NCBI GenBank assembly: GCA_950022655.1
Contig: OX465579.1
Location: 179,556,303-179,620,302 of the forward strand
Length of the DNA stretch: 64,000 bases
From: Alentia gelatinosa
Taxonomy: Eukaryota > Annelida > Polychaeta > Phyllodocida > Polynoidae
Reading direction: 5' to 3'
A program made the translations under genes and the position numbers. Positions 11,612 through 20,745 of the stretch are shown in pieces. The notes beneath the pieces were generated by a model. It saw only the letters and a program-made list of their open reading frames with translations, was not told the DNA's origin and did no database searches. Every line of letters begins with the position of its first letter. Position 1 is the stretch's first letter.

Positions 11612-12285
11612 GATAATATGTAGGTGAACGTGGCGGTCTTCGCGACTATCGAGCAAGTGACTGGCTTAGCAGCAGTGGACTCTATCCGCGGCCTGCTTAT
11701 GTTAATTGTTTTCACAGAGGTAGACCTCTATTGGTTGTTTCTGATCACTTGGTCGAGTTCCCGTCTTTTCATTGGTCGGCGTACCAAACAAAGAGCGGCG
11801 AGAAATTCAAACAACCAATTGATTTCAGTGTATCTTATAGTCTAGGCGTATCCACTCTGTGGTGCCTCTGACTAGTGTTCAGTGTGTGAACTAATACACT
11901 GTGGGTATATGTATCCCTCTGTGGAGAAATGTATGAACCCTTTTGTCTGTGTTAGGGTGAATGATATGTATTTGTCTGATTCCTTGCTCAATAGTTTTGA
12001 CGATCTCGTCTCATCAGGCGATTATAGGCCGGCCTATAGGTCATAGGTTGAGAGATACTTTTTTCTCTCTACTCTGTTTTCCCTTAGAAAATAGAGCTAT
12101 TTGGGTAATTAACACTTGTGGAAGTCAGTCACTTTGTAGTCGCCTATGGAAGATACTAGTGGGGTGAATGTTTGTTTAAAAAAATTCTTTCCCTATCGAT
12201 TATAGGTATTTTCAGCCTTCACACCTTGTGGGGTGTTTTCAGGGCGAAGTACCTTTTTCGTTTAGAGGCAAAAAAAATTATGATG
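11612..12285 (-). repeat. PLE pseudo-LTR, copy 1 (3' end of the array)
   Basis: Shares its sequence with 15,834-16,506, 20,055-20,727, 24,276-24,948 and 28,497-29,155. It is the most divergent of the five. It keeps several CpGs (TTCGCGAC, ATCCGCGG) that are TG/CA in the others. No protein is encoded. Confidence 0.75.
11994..12017 (-). ncRNA. Hammerhead-like core in pseudo-LTR 1
   Basis: On the minus strand the order is CTGATGAG, a hairpin, then AAAAC. Here stem II is a perfect 4-bp helix (GACG/CGTC) with an AGAT loop, but the GAAA box reads AAAA. I could not find the matching stem I and cleavage-site half, so activity is doubtful. Confidence 0.45.
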
Positions 12286-12303
12286 TGACGTTGTGGGTAG
12301 TAT

Positions 12304-14856
12304 CTATCCATATTTGCTATCCATTGTGTTCATCCCCTGAGGGGCTTGAGATTGCAGGCGGTGTATCCAGTTAAACTCAATCTTATCTCTGAGTTTTCCA
12401 GCCTGTTTGCAATCTGGATGTCTATAGATGAAGTCCAATATGTGTACTCGCACTTCATCTACTCCTTGGTGTCCACACGAGTTAAAGTGCTTGGGTACGT
12501 CACTTATGGCACTTTTTTGTCGAATAGATCTCAGATGCTCCAAGATCCGTTCTTTGATCTTTCGTTTCGTTTGTCCAACGTACTGGATTCCACACTTTTT
12601 GCATTCTATGCAATAGATCACATTTGAACTATTACATGTCACATTTTTCTTGCATCGGTGTGTGGTGCCTCGGGATTTGGATTTGAGTTCATTTTCTCTC
12701 ACCAGTAGTTTACAATATTTGCAGTTGATTTTGCTGCATTTATTGTCCATTTTGCTGCCTTTTTCATGTTTTTTTCCATGTGATATCTTTGCCCTGACGA
12801 GGTGGTCTTTGAGATTCTTTGGTCTCTTGTATCCCTTCACCAACCTGCTATTATACAGATTTTTCGTGGTGGTGGATTTTCCCAAGATTTCCCAGTTATG
12901 GCTTACAATTTCTGGGAGGATGTTTTTCCCATGTCGATAGGTACTGATTTGGAAAGTTTTGTTCCCTTCATCCGCCGTTTTTACCTTCGGTTTGAGGATA
13001 TCAACCCTTTCGATGTGGTCTACCTTTTCTTTGCATTGTTTGAGGAGTTTCATTGGGTATCCCCGGTCTTTAAACTCTTTCATCTTTTGTAATGCATGTT
13101 TTTGGTAGTCTCCATTTTTAGAGCATATCCTCTTTACTCGTAGTAGTTGCGAGTAGGGTATGCTCTTTTTCTGCGAGGGTGGGTGAGCGGATTCATATCT
13201 GAGGTATGTGTTCTCATCCGTGGGTTTCGTGTATAGATCTGTATACAGTCTATTATCTAAGCCTCTTCTCACCGTTGTGTCTAGGAAGTTGACCTCCATG
13301 GTTGATTTTTCCATGGTGAATTTTATAGTGCTGTGTGCATGGTTGAGGTATTCGAACCATTCGTTCAATGCCTCTTTTCCATGCTCCCAGATGAAGAATA
13401 TATCATCAATATATCTCCACCATACCTTCGGTTGGAGGCAGTGCCCCTTCAGTAGTGATTCTCCCAGGGTTCCCATATACAGGTTAGCGTATGAAGGGGC
13501 TTGTCTAGTCCCCATTGCTGTACCGCTAATCTGTATATAGTTAGTTCCATTGAACTGTATGTTGTTCTTTTTCAGTACGAGTGTTAGTAGTTCTGTTATA
13601 TTATCTGTACTAGGTTTGCTCTGGTTTGGCCTTTTTTCCAGAGTGTTCCTTATGGTGTCAATACCTTCATCATTCGGGATATTGCTGTAAAGTGCGCTTA
13701 CATCCAATGTACCAATGATGTCTCCATCGTTCAGTTTATCTACCTCGCTGATCTTTTTCAGGAAGTGATTTGTGTCTTTGATAAAAGACTTTACTTTTGG
13801 GACTTCTGGTTTGAGGAAATTATCTACAAATTTCGAGATTTTTTCTGTCGCGCAATTTTTTGCAGATACGACCAGTCTGCCTTGTGGCGGGATCACTCCT
13901 TTATGTATTTTCAGTAGAAAATATATTTGGGGTGCCCTTGGTTGTTTAGTTTTGAGCGCTTCTCCTAACTCGATTGTGATTTCTCCACTTTCGACCATTT
14001 CTTGGATTTTGAGATCGATGCCCTGGTTTATCTCCGGGGTTTTATCATGGTCAAGTTTTTTGTACACTGACTGGTCGTTGAGTTGTCTCTCAGCTTCCTT
14101 GATATAGTCTTTTGTATTCATGACTACTCTGGCCCCACCCTTATCAGCCGGTTTTATAACAATGTCCCTATCTTTGGAAAGTCCCCTTAGGGCCAGTCTC
14201 TCTGGGTGACTGATGTTTTGCTCTGGTTTATTGGGTTTCTTAGACTTCACAGTGAGCCTTAACTCATTTACTGCAATGAACCCCTCCAGATTTGAAGAAC
14301 CCGGAGGTGCTGAAAAGTTTTTTGGATCTTTTAGTTCCTTTATTAGGCCCTTGTCCCCAAAGGGGGCGTTCGGCGTACTTCGGTGTTCTGTTTTTGGTGG
14401 GATAACATCGTTTTTAGGCTGTGTATTGCCAGTTAGGGTTCTACCAGGTACGCTAGATGGATGTTTAGTCTGGATCGGTTTTTGAAAGAATTGTTTCAAT
14501 CTAAGTCCCCGATGGACTCTATCTAGTTCTGATTTGACCTCCCCGTCATCGATCTTACTTATCGTGGGGCAGAAGTTAAGTCCCTTATTTGGGAGCGATA
14601 GTTCTATTTTGGATAGTTCTCTATCTGAAAGGTTGACTACTGTCCCTGTGTTTTTATTGTTGCACCGTAGGTTTTGGCCATTCACACTGGGTTTACTCGT
14701 ACTACCTGACTCTATACCAGGGTTGTTGTAGGAACTGCTGGAATGAATAGGTCTGGATCTCTGTAGTACTTCTCCTGTATTGAAAGAAAGAGAAACTTTG
14801 GGATACATTTCATTTTCTTTATTAACAGAAACATGCACAACAGGGCTGGACTTCAC
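12304..14856 (-). CDS. PLE ORF2, unit 1: reverse transcriptase + GIY-YIG endonuclease
   Basis: This is the replication enzyme of a Penelope-like retroelement. It copies the element RNA and nicks target DNA. Residues (counted from codon 14,856) include KPADKGG (235-241), the RT aspartate box LDVSALYSNIP (384-394), GTAMGTRQAPSYANL (445-459), the catalytic YIDDIFF (482-488), NFLDTT (523-528), a Cys-rich linker (CSKINCKYC, 707-715) and the GIY-YIG nuclease (NVIYCIECKKCGIQYVGQT, 745-763). The domain order RT then nuclease is that of canonical animal PLEs. The frame is open from about 14,877. Codon 14,856 is GTG and the first ATG is 14,808, 13 bases past the ORF1 stop. Translation therefore needs either a +1 shift from ORF1 or re-initiation. 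The copy is intact. Confidence 0.93.
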   Translation of the reverse strand: MKSSPVVHVSVNKENEMYPKVSLSFNTGEVLQRSRPIHSSSSYNNPGIESGSTSKPSVNGQNLRCNNKNTGTVVNLSDRELSKIELSLPNKGLNFCPTISKIDDGEVKSELDRVHRGLRLKQFFQKPIQTKHPSSVPGRTLTGNTQPKNDVIPPKTEHRSTPNAPFGDKGLIKELKDPKNFSAPPGSSNLEGFIAVNELRLTVKSKKPNKPEQNISHPERLALRGLSKDRDIVIKPADKGGARVVMNTKDYIKEAERQLNDQSVYKKLDHDKTPEINQGIDLKIQEMVESGEITIELGEALKTKQPRAPQIYFLLKIHKGVIPPQGRLVVSAKNCATEKISKFVDNFLKPEVPKVKSFIKDTNHFLKKISEVDKLNDGDIIGTLDVSALYSNIPNDEGIDTIRNTLEKRPNQSKPSTDNITELLTLVLKKNNIQFNGTNYIQISGTAMGTRQAPSYANLYMGTLGESLLKGHCLQPKVWWRYIDDIFFIWEHGKEALNEWFEYLNHAHSTIKFTMEKSTMEVNFLDTTVRRGLDNRLYTDLYTKPTDENTYLRYESAHPPSQKKSIPYSQLLRVKRICSKNGDYQKHALQKMKEFKDRGYPMKLLKQCKEKVDHIERVDILKPKVKTADEGNKTFQISTYRHGKNILPEIVSHNWEILGKSTTTKNLYNSRLVKGYKRPKNLKDHLVRAKISHGKKHEKGSKMDNKCSKINCKYCKLLVRENELKSKSRGTTHRCKKNVTCNSSNVIYCIECKKCGIQYVGQTKRKIKERILEHLRSIRQKSAISDVPKHFNSCGHQGVDEVRVHILDFIYRHPDCKQAGKLRDKIEFNWIHRLQSQAPQGMNTMDSKYG

Positions 14857-15739
14857 AGGCCCAGGGTTCGATGTGTTTCAGCTCTCCACACTGGAACAGA
14901 AAGGCAGTGCGTGCCTCACATTTCATCTGCCTTCCGCTGGAGTCCCTCACGTCCCTCCATGACCGGTGGAGGTACTTGGGCAGCAAGTCGTCGATGACCT
15001 GGGAAGTAGAGAAGTCTGAATTAGAAACCGAGGTATTAATTGTAGAAACAATTTCAGGCAACGGTTGATCAGAATTTTCTAAATCTCTGAGTAAGGAAAG
15101 ATTATGTTTATCCAAACTGTTGTTATCGACTGGTTCTTTACCTATGTGGTAGGTGGTAGGCATAGGGTCCGGGTTGTCTCCATCGTTGGAGCTAATCGCC
15201 AGACTGGCTTTATGAACCTGCGGTGTTGCACCCTGATATGTGCTTGCACCCGTTACGTTTATGGGTCCACCATTGGTGGCCATGTTTTTCGGTGTATGGT
15301 TCGCCTCAGGGCTCCTCATATATCCGAAAAAATCCGTTATCCTAGTTCTTTTGAACTTGGTAGTGGGTTTGGAACCTCCAGAGTTATGTCTGGATATTCC
15401 AGTAGGCTTCAATATCCGCCTTGCGGAGGATCTGTCTGCCTGTGTGTGGTCACCGTTCAGTTTGCCCACCTCAATGCTCTTACAATCACAATGTCCTAAC
15501 ACGTTGCAATTACCCGAAGGGCATACAATGTTAAACAGTGAGTTGTGAGAAGTATGAGAAACAAGTTGGGTATTTACCTCGTCTCCGGTGGAAGTCTTAG
15601 GTGTTTGTTCCAAGTTTCATTCCACTTGAAACACTGTATAAGACTTTCCGTCCGAAACCCCGGTGCTGGGGTTGTCTCCCACCCGTCTGCGCTTGAGGTT
15701 GGGTGCACTTGTATTCATACTTTCGTCGTCAGTATGCAT
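14822..15739 (-). CDS. PLE ORF1, unit 1: unknown protein with in-frame TGA
   Basis: An ATG at 15,739 opens 40 codons rich in charged residues with a nuclear-signal-like KRRR. The frame then meets TGA at 15,617-15,619 and continues open for 265 codons to TAA at 14,822. The downstream part is Ser/Asn/Thr-rich, with a short Cys cluster (CPSGNCNVLGHCDC) near its start and another (CEVQPCCACFC) at its end. I recognise no domain. By position it may be a nucleic-acid-binding or structural partner of ORF2. The same TGA occurs in all four units. Its 3' end overlaps the open ORF2 frame, which lies +1. Confidence 0.55.
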
Positions 15740-15833
15740 ACCGGTGATGTTGGTCTCTTTGTAGCAATATGATTGATCTCGCTCGAGCACGACCTACACC
15801 CTACACTGCGGCGTTGGGCTGGATAGCTTTTGC

Positions 15834-16506
15834 GTAATATGTAGGTGAATGTGGCGGTCTTTGCGACTATCGAGCAAGTGACTGGCTTAGCAGCAGTGGA
15901 CTTTATCCACGGCCTGCTTATGTTAATTGTTTTCACAGAGTTAGACCTCTTTTGATTGTTTCTGATCACGTGGTCGAGTTCCCATCTTTTCATTGGTCGG
16001 CGTACCAAACAAAGAGCGGCGGGAAATTCAAACAACCAATTGATTTCAGTGTATCTTATAGTCTAGGCGTATCCACTCTGTGGTGCCTCTGACTGGTGTT
16101 CAGTGTGCGAACTAATACACTGTGGGTATATGTATCCCTCTGTGGGGAAATGTATGAACCCTTTTCTCTGTGCTAGGGTGAATGATACATATTTGTCTCA
16201 TTCCTTGCTCAATAGTTTCGACGATCTTGTCTCATCAGGCGATTATAGGCCGGCCTATAGGTCATAGGTTGAGAGATACTTTTTTCTCTCTACTCTGTTT
16301 TCCCTTAGAAAATAGAGCTATTTGGGTAATTAACACTTGTGGAAGTCAGTCACTTTGTAGTCGCCTATGGAAGATACTAGTGGGGTGAATGTTTGTTTAA
16401 AAAAATCCTTTCCCTATCGATTATAGGTATTTTCAGCCTTCACACCTTGTGGGGTGTTTTCAGGGCGAAGTGCCTTTTTCGTTTAGAGGCAAACAAAATT
16501 TTGATG
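15834..16506 (-). repeat. PLE pseudo-LTR, copy 2
   Basis: Internal pseudo-LTR between units 1 and 2, repeating with the 4,221-bp period. It contains a palindrome TATAGGCCGGCCTATA next to the hammerhead-like core. Confidence 0.75.
16215..16238 (-). ncRNA. Hammerhead-like core in pseudo-LTR 2
   Basis: Minus strand: CTGATGAG, a stem II of three pairs (GAC/GTC), then CGAAAC. Both conserved boxes are intact. The stem I / cleavage partner was not found. Confidence 0.5.
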
Positions 16507-16524
16507 TGACGTTGTGGGTAGTAT

Positions 16525-19077
16525 CTATCCATATTTGCTATCCATTGTGTTCATCCCCTGAGGGGCTTGAGATTGCAGGCGGTGTATCCAGTTAAACTCA
16601 ATCTTATCTCTGAGTTTTCCAGCCTGTTTGCAATCTGGATGTCTATAGATGAAGTCCAATATGTGTACTCGCACTTCATCTACTCCTTGGTGTCCACACG
16701 AGTTAAAGTGCTTGGGTACGTCACTTATGGCACTTTTTTGTCGAATAGATCTCAGATGCTCCGAGATCCGTTCTTTGATCTTTCGTTTCGTTTGTCCAAC
16801 GTACTGGATTCCACACTTTTTGCATTCTATGCAATAGATCACATTTGAACTATTACATGTCACATTTTTCTTGCATCGGTGTGTGGTGCCTCGGGATTTG
16901 GATTTGAGTTCATTTTCTCTCACCAGTAGTTTACAATATTTGCAGTTGATTTTGCTGCATTTATTGTCCATTTTGCTGCCTTTTTCATGTTTTTTTCCAT
17001 ATGATATCTTTGCCCTGACGAGGTGGTCTTTGAGATTCTTTGGTCTCTTGTATCCCTTCACCAACCTGCTATTATACAGATTTTTCGTGGTGGTGGATTT
17101 TCCCAAGATTTCCCAGTTATGGCTTACAATTTCTGGGAGGATGTTTTTCCCATGTCGATAGGTACTGATTTGGAAAGTTTTGTTCCCTTCATCCGCCGTT
17201 TTTACCTTCGGTTTGAGGATATCAACCCTTTCGATGTGGTCTACCTTTTCTTTGCATTGTTTGAGGAGTTTCGTTGGGTATCCCCGGTCTTTAAACTCTT
17301 TCATCTTTTGTAATGCATGTTTTTGGTAGTCTCCATTTTTAGAGCATATCCTCTTTACTCGTAGTAGTTGCGAGTAGGGTATGCTCTTTTTCTGCGAGGG
17401 TGGGTGAGCGGATTCATATCTGAGGTATGTGTTCTCATCCGTGGGTTTCGTGTATAGATCTGTATACAGTCTATTATCTAAGCCTCTTCTCACCGTTGTG
17501 TCTAGGAAGTTGACCTCCATGGTTGATTTTTCCATGGTGAATTTTATAGTGCTGTGTGCATGGTTGAGGTATTCGAACCATTCGTTCAATGCCTCTTTTC
17601 CATGCTCCCAGATGAAGAATATATCATCAATATATCTCCACCATACCTTCGGTTGGAGGCAGTGCCCCTTCAGTAGTGATTCTCCCAGGGTTCCCATATA
17701 CAGGTTAGCGTATGAAGGGGCTTGTCTAGTCCCCATTGCTGTACCGCTAATCTGTATATAGTTAGTTCCATTGAACTGTATGTTGTTCTTTTTCAGTACG
17801 AGTGTTAGTAGTTCTGTTATATTATCTGTACTAGGTTTGCTCTGGTTTGGCCTTTTTTCCAGAGTGTTCCTTATGGTGTCAATACCTTCATCATTCGGGA
17901 TATTGCTGTAAAGTGCGCTTACATCCAATGTACCAATGATGTCTCCATCGTTCAGTTTATCTACCTCGCTGATCTTTTTCAGGAAGTGATTTGTGTCTTT
18001 GATAAAAGACTTTACTTTTGGGACTTCTGGTTTGAGGAAATTATCTACAAATTTCGAGATTTTTTCTGTCGCGCAATTTTTTGCAGATACGACCAGTCTG
18101 CCTTGTGGCGGGATCACTCCTTTATGTATTTTCAGTAGAAAATATATTTGGGGTGCCCTTGGTTGTTTAGTTTTGAGCGCTTCTCCTAACTCGATTGTGA
18201 TTTCTCCACTTTCGACCATTTCTTGGATTTTGAGATCGATGCCCTGGTTTATCTCCGGGGTTTTATCATGGTCAAGTTTTTTGTACACTGACTGGTCGTT
18301 GAGTTGTCTCTCAGCTTCCTTGATATAGTCTTTTGTATTCATGACTACTCTGGCCCCACCCTTATCAGCCGGTTTTATAACAATGTCCCTATCTTTGGAA
18401 AGTCCCCTTAGGGCCAGTCTCTCTGGGTGACTGATGTTTTGCTCTGGTTTATTGGGTTTCTTAGACTTCACAGTGAGCCTTAACTCATTTACTGCAATGA
18501 ACCCCTCCAGATTTGAAGAACCCGGAGGTGCTGAAAAGTTTTTTGGATCTTTTAGTTCCTTTATGAGGCCCTTGTCCCCAAAGGGGGCGTTCGGCATACT
18601 TCGGTGTTCTGTTTTTGGTGGGATAACATCGTTTTTAGGCTGTGTATTGCCAGTTAGGGTTCTACCAGGTACGCTAGATGGATGTTTAGTCTGGATCGGT
18701 TTTTGAAAGAATTGTTTCAATCTAAGTACCCGATGGACTCTATCTAGTTCTGATTTGACCTCCCCGTCATCGATCTTACTTATCGTGGGGCAGAAGTTAA
18801 GTCCCTTATTTGGGAGCGATAGTTCTATTTTGGATAGTTCTCTATCTGAAAGGTTGACTACTGTCCCTGTGTTTTTATTGTTGCACCGTAGGTTTTGGCC
18901 ATTCACACTGGGTTTACTCGTACTACCTGACTCTATACCAGGGTTGTTGTAGGAACTGCTGGAATGAATAGGTCTGGATCTCTGTAGTACTTCTCCTGTA
19001 TTGAAAGAAAGAGAAACTTTGGGATACATTTCATTTTCTTTATTAACAGAAACATGCACAACAGGGCTGGACTTCAC
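16525..19077 (-). CDS. PLE ORF2, unit 2: reverse transcriptase + GIY-YIG endonuclease
   Basis: Full-length 850-codon frame (first ATG 19,029) with all RT boxes including YIDD and the complete nuclease. It differs from unit 1 at a handful of residues, including G117V, T161M, M602T and I771S (numbering from the upstream GTG). No disabling change is visible, so this copy could still encode active protein. Confidence 0.93.
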   Translation of the reverse strand: MKSSPVVHVSVNKENEMYPKVSLSFNTGEVLQRSRPIHSSSSYNNPGIESGSTSKPSVNGQNLRCNNKNTGTVVNLSDRELSKIELSLPNKGLNFCPTISKIDDGEVKSELDRVHRVLRLKQFFQKPIQTKHPSSVPGRTLTGNTQPKNDVIPPKTEHRSMPNAPFGDKGLIKELKDPKNFSAPPGSSNLEGFIAVNELRLTVKSKKPNKPEQNISHPERLALRGLSKDRDIVIKPADKGGARVVMNTKDYIKEAERQLNDQSVYKKLDHDKTPEINQGIDLKIQEMVESGEITIELGEALKTKQPRAPQIYFLLKIHKGVIPPQGRLVVSAKNCATEKISKFVDNFLKPEVPKVKSFIKDTNHFLKKISEVDKLNDGDIIGTLDVSALYSNIPNDEGIDTIRNTLEKRPNQSKPSTDNITELLTLVLKKNNIQFNGTNYIQISGTAMGTRQAPSYANLYMGTLGESLLKGHCLQPKVWWRYIDDIFFIWEHGKEALNEWFEYLNHAHSTIKFTMEKSTMEVNFLDTTVRRGLDNRLYTDLYTKPTDENTYLRYESAHPPSQKKSIPYSQLLRVKRICSKNGDYQKHALQKMKEFKDRGYPTKLLKQCKEKVDHIERVDILKPKVKTADEGNKTFQISTYRHGKNILPEIVSHNWEILGKSTTTKNLYNSRLVKGYKRPKNLKDHLVRAKISYGKKHEKGSKMDNKCSKINCKYCKLLVRENELKSKSRGTTHRCKKNVTCNSSNVIYCIECKKCGIQYVGQTKRKIKERISEHLRSIRQKSAISDVPKHFNSCGHQGVDEVRVHILDFIYRHPDCKQAGKLRDKIEFNWIHRLQSQAPQGMNTMDSKYG

Positions 19078-19960
19078 AGGCCCAGGGTTCGATGTGTTTC
19101 AGCTCTCCACACTGGAACAGAAAGGCAGTGCGTGCCTCACATTTCATCTGCCTTCCGCTGGAGTCCCTCACGTCCCTCCATGACCGGTGGAGGTACTTGG
19201 GCAGCAAGTCGTCGATGACCTGGGAAGTAGAGAAGTCTGAATTAGAAACCGAGGTATTAATTGTAGAAACAATTTCAGGCAACGGTTGATCAGAATTTTC
19301 TAAATCTCTGAGTAAGGAAAGATTATGTTTATCCAAACTGTTGTTATCGACTGGTTCTTTACCTATGTGGTAGGTGGTAGGCATAGGGTCCGGGTTGTCT
19401 CCATCGTTGGAGCTAATCGCCAGACTGGCTTTATGAACCTGCGGTGTTGCACCCTGATATGTGCTTGCACCCGTTACGTTTATGGGTCCACCATTGGTGG
19501 CCATGTTTTTCGGTGTATGGTTCGCCTCAGGGCTCCTCATATATCCGAAAAAATCCGTTATCCTAGTTCTTTTGAACTTGGTAGTGGGTTTGGAACCTCC
19601 AGAGTTATGTCTGGATATTCCAGTAGGCTTCAATATCCGCCTTGCGGAGGATCTGTCTGCCTGTGTGTGGTCACCGTTCAGTTTGCCCACCTCAATGCTC
19701 TTACAATCACAATGTCCTAACACGTTGCAATTACCCGAAGGGCATACAATGTTAAACAGTGAGTTGTGAGAAGTATGAGAAACAAGTTGGGTATTTACCT
19801 CGTCTCCGGTGGAAGTCTTAGGTGTTTGTTCCAAGTTTCATTCCACTTGAAACACTGTATAAGACTTTCCGTCCGAAACCCCGGTGCTGGGGTTGTCTCC
19901 CACCCGTCTGCGCTTGAGGTTGGGTGCACTTGTATTCATACTTTCGTCGTCAGTATGCAT
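19043..19960 (-). CDS. PLE ORF1, unit 2: unknown protein with in-frame TGA
   Basis: The 265-codon downstream part has the same protein sequence as unit 1. The in-frame TGA lies at 19,838-19,840 and the upstream ATG at 19,960. The function is unknown. The end overlaps the open ORF2 frame as in the other units. Confidence 0.55.
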
Positions 19961-20054
19961 ACCGGTGATGTTGGTCTCTTTGTAGCAATATGATTGATCT
20001 CGCTCGAGCACGACCTACACCCTACACTGCGGCGTTGGGCTGGATAGCTTTTGC

Positions 20055-20727
20055 GTAATATGTAGGTGAATGTGGCGGTCTTTGCAACTATCGAGCAAGT
20101 GACTGGCTTAGCAGCAGTGGACTTTATCCACGGCCTGCTTATGTTAATTGTTTTCACAGAGTTAGACCTCTTTTGATTGTTTCTGATCACGTGGTCGAGT
20201 TCCCATCTTTTCATTGGTCGGCGTACCAAACAAAGAGCGGCGGGAAATTCAAACAACCAATTGATTTCAGTGTATCTTATAGTCTAGGCGTATCCACTCT
20301 GTGGTGCCTCTGACTGGTGTTCAGTGTGCGAACTAATACACTGTGGGTATATGTATCCCTCTGTGGGGAAATGTATGAACCCTTTTCTCTGTGCTAGGGT
20401 GAATGATACATATTTGTCTCATTCCTTGCTCAATAGTTTCGACGATCTTGTCTCATCAGGCGATTATAGGCCGGCCTATAGGTCATAGGTTGAGAGATAC
20501 TTTTTTCTCTCTACTCTGTTTTCCCTTAGAAAATAGAGCTATTTGGGTAATTAACACTTGTGGAAGTCAGTCACTTTGTAGTCGCCTATGGAAGATACTA
20601 GTGGGGTGAATGTTTGTTTAAAAAAATCCTTTCCCTATCGATTATAGGTATTTTCAGCCTTCACACCTTTTGGGGTGTTTTCAGGGCGAAGTGCCTTTTT
20701 CGTTTAGAGGCAAACAAAATTTTGATG
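20055..20727 (-). repeat. PLE pseudo-LTR, copy 3
   Basis: Third pseudo-LTR, nearly identical to copies 2 and 4. It has a private change (CACCTTTTGGGG instead of CACCTTGTGGGG near 20,667). Confidence 0.75.
20436..20459 (-). ncRNA. Hammerhead-like core in pseudo-LTR 3
   Basis: Same CTGATGAG / stem II / CGAAAC arrangement as copy 2. Both conserved boxes are intact and the cleavage-site half is unidentified. Confidence 0.5.
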
Positions 20728-20745
20728 TGACGTTGTGGGTAGTAT

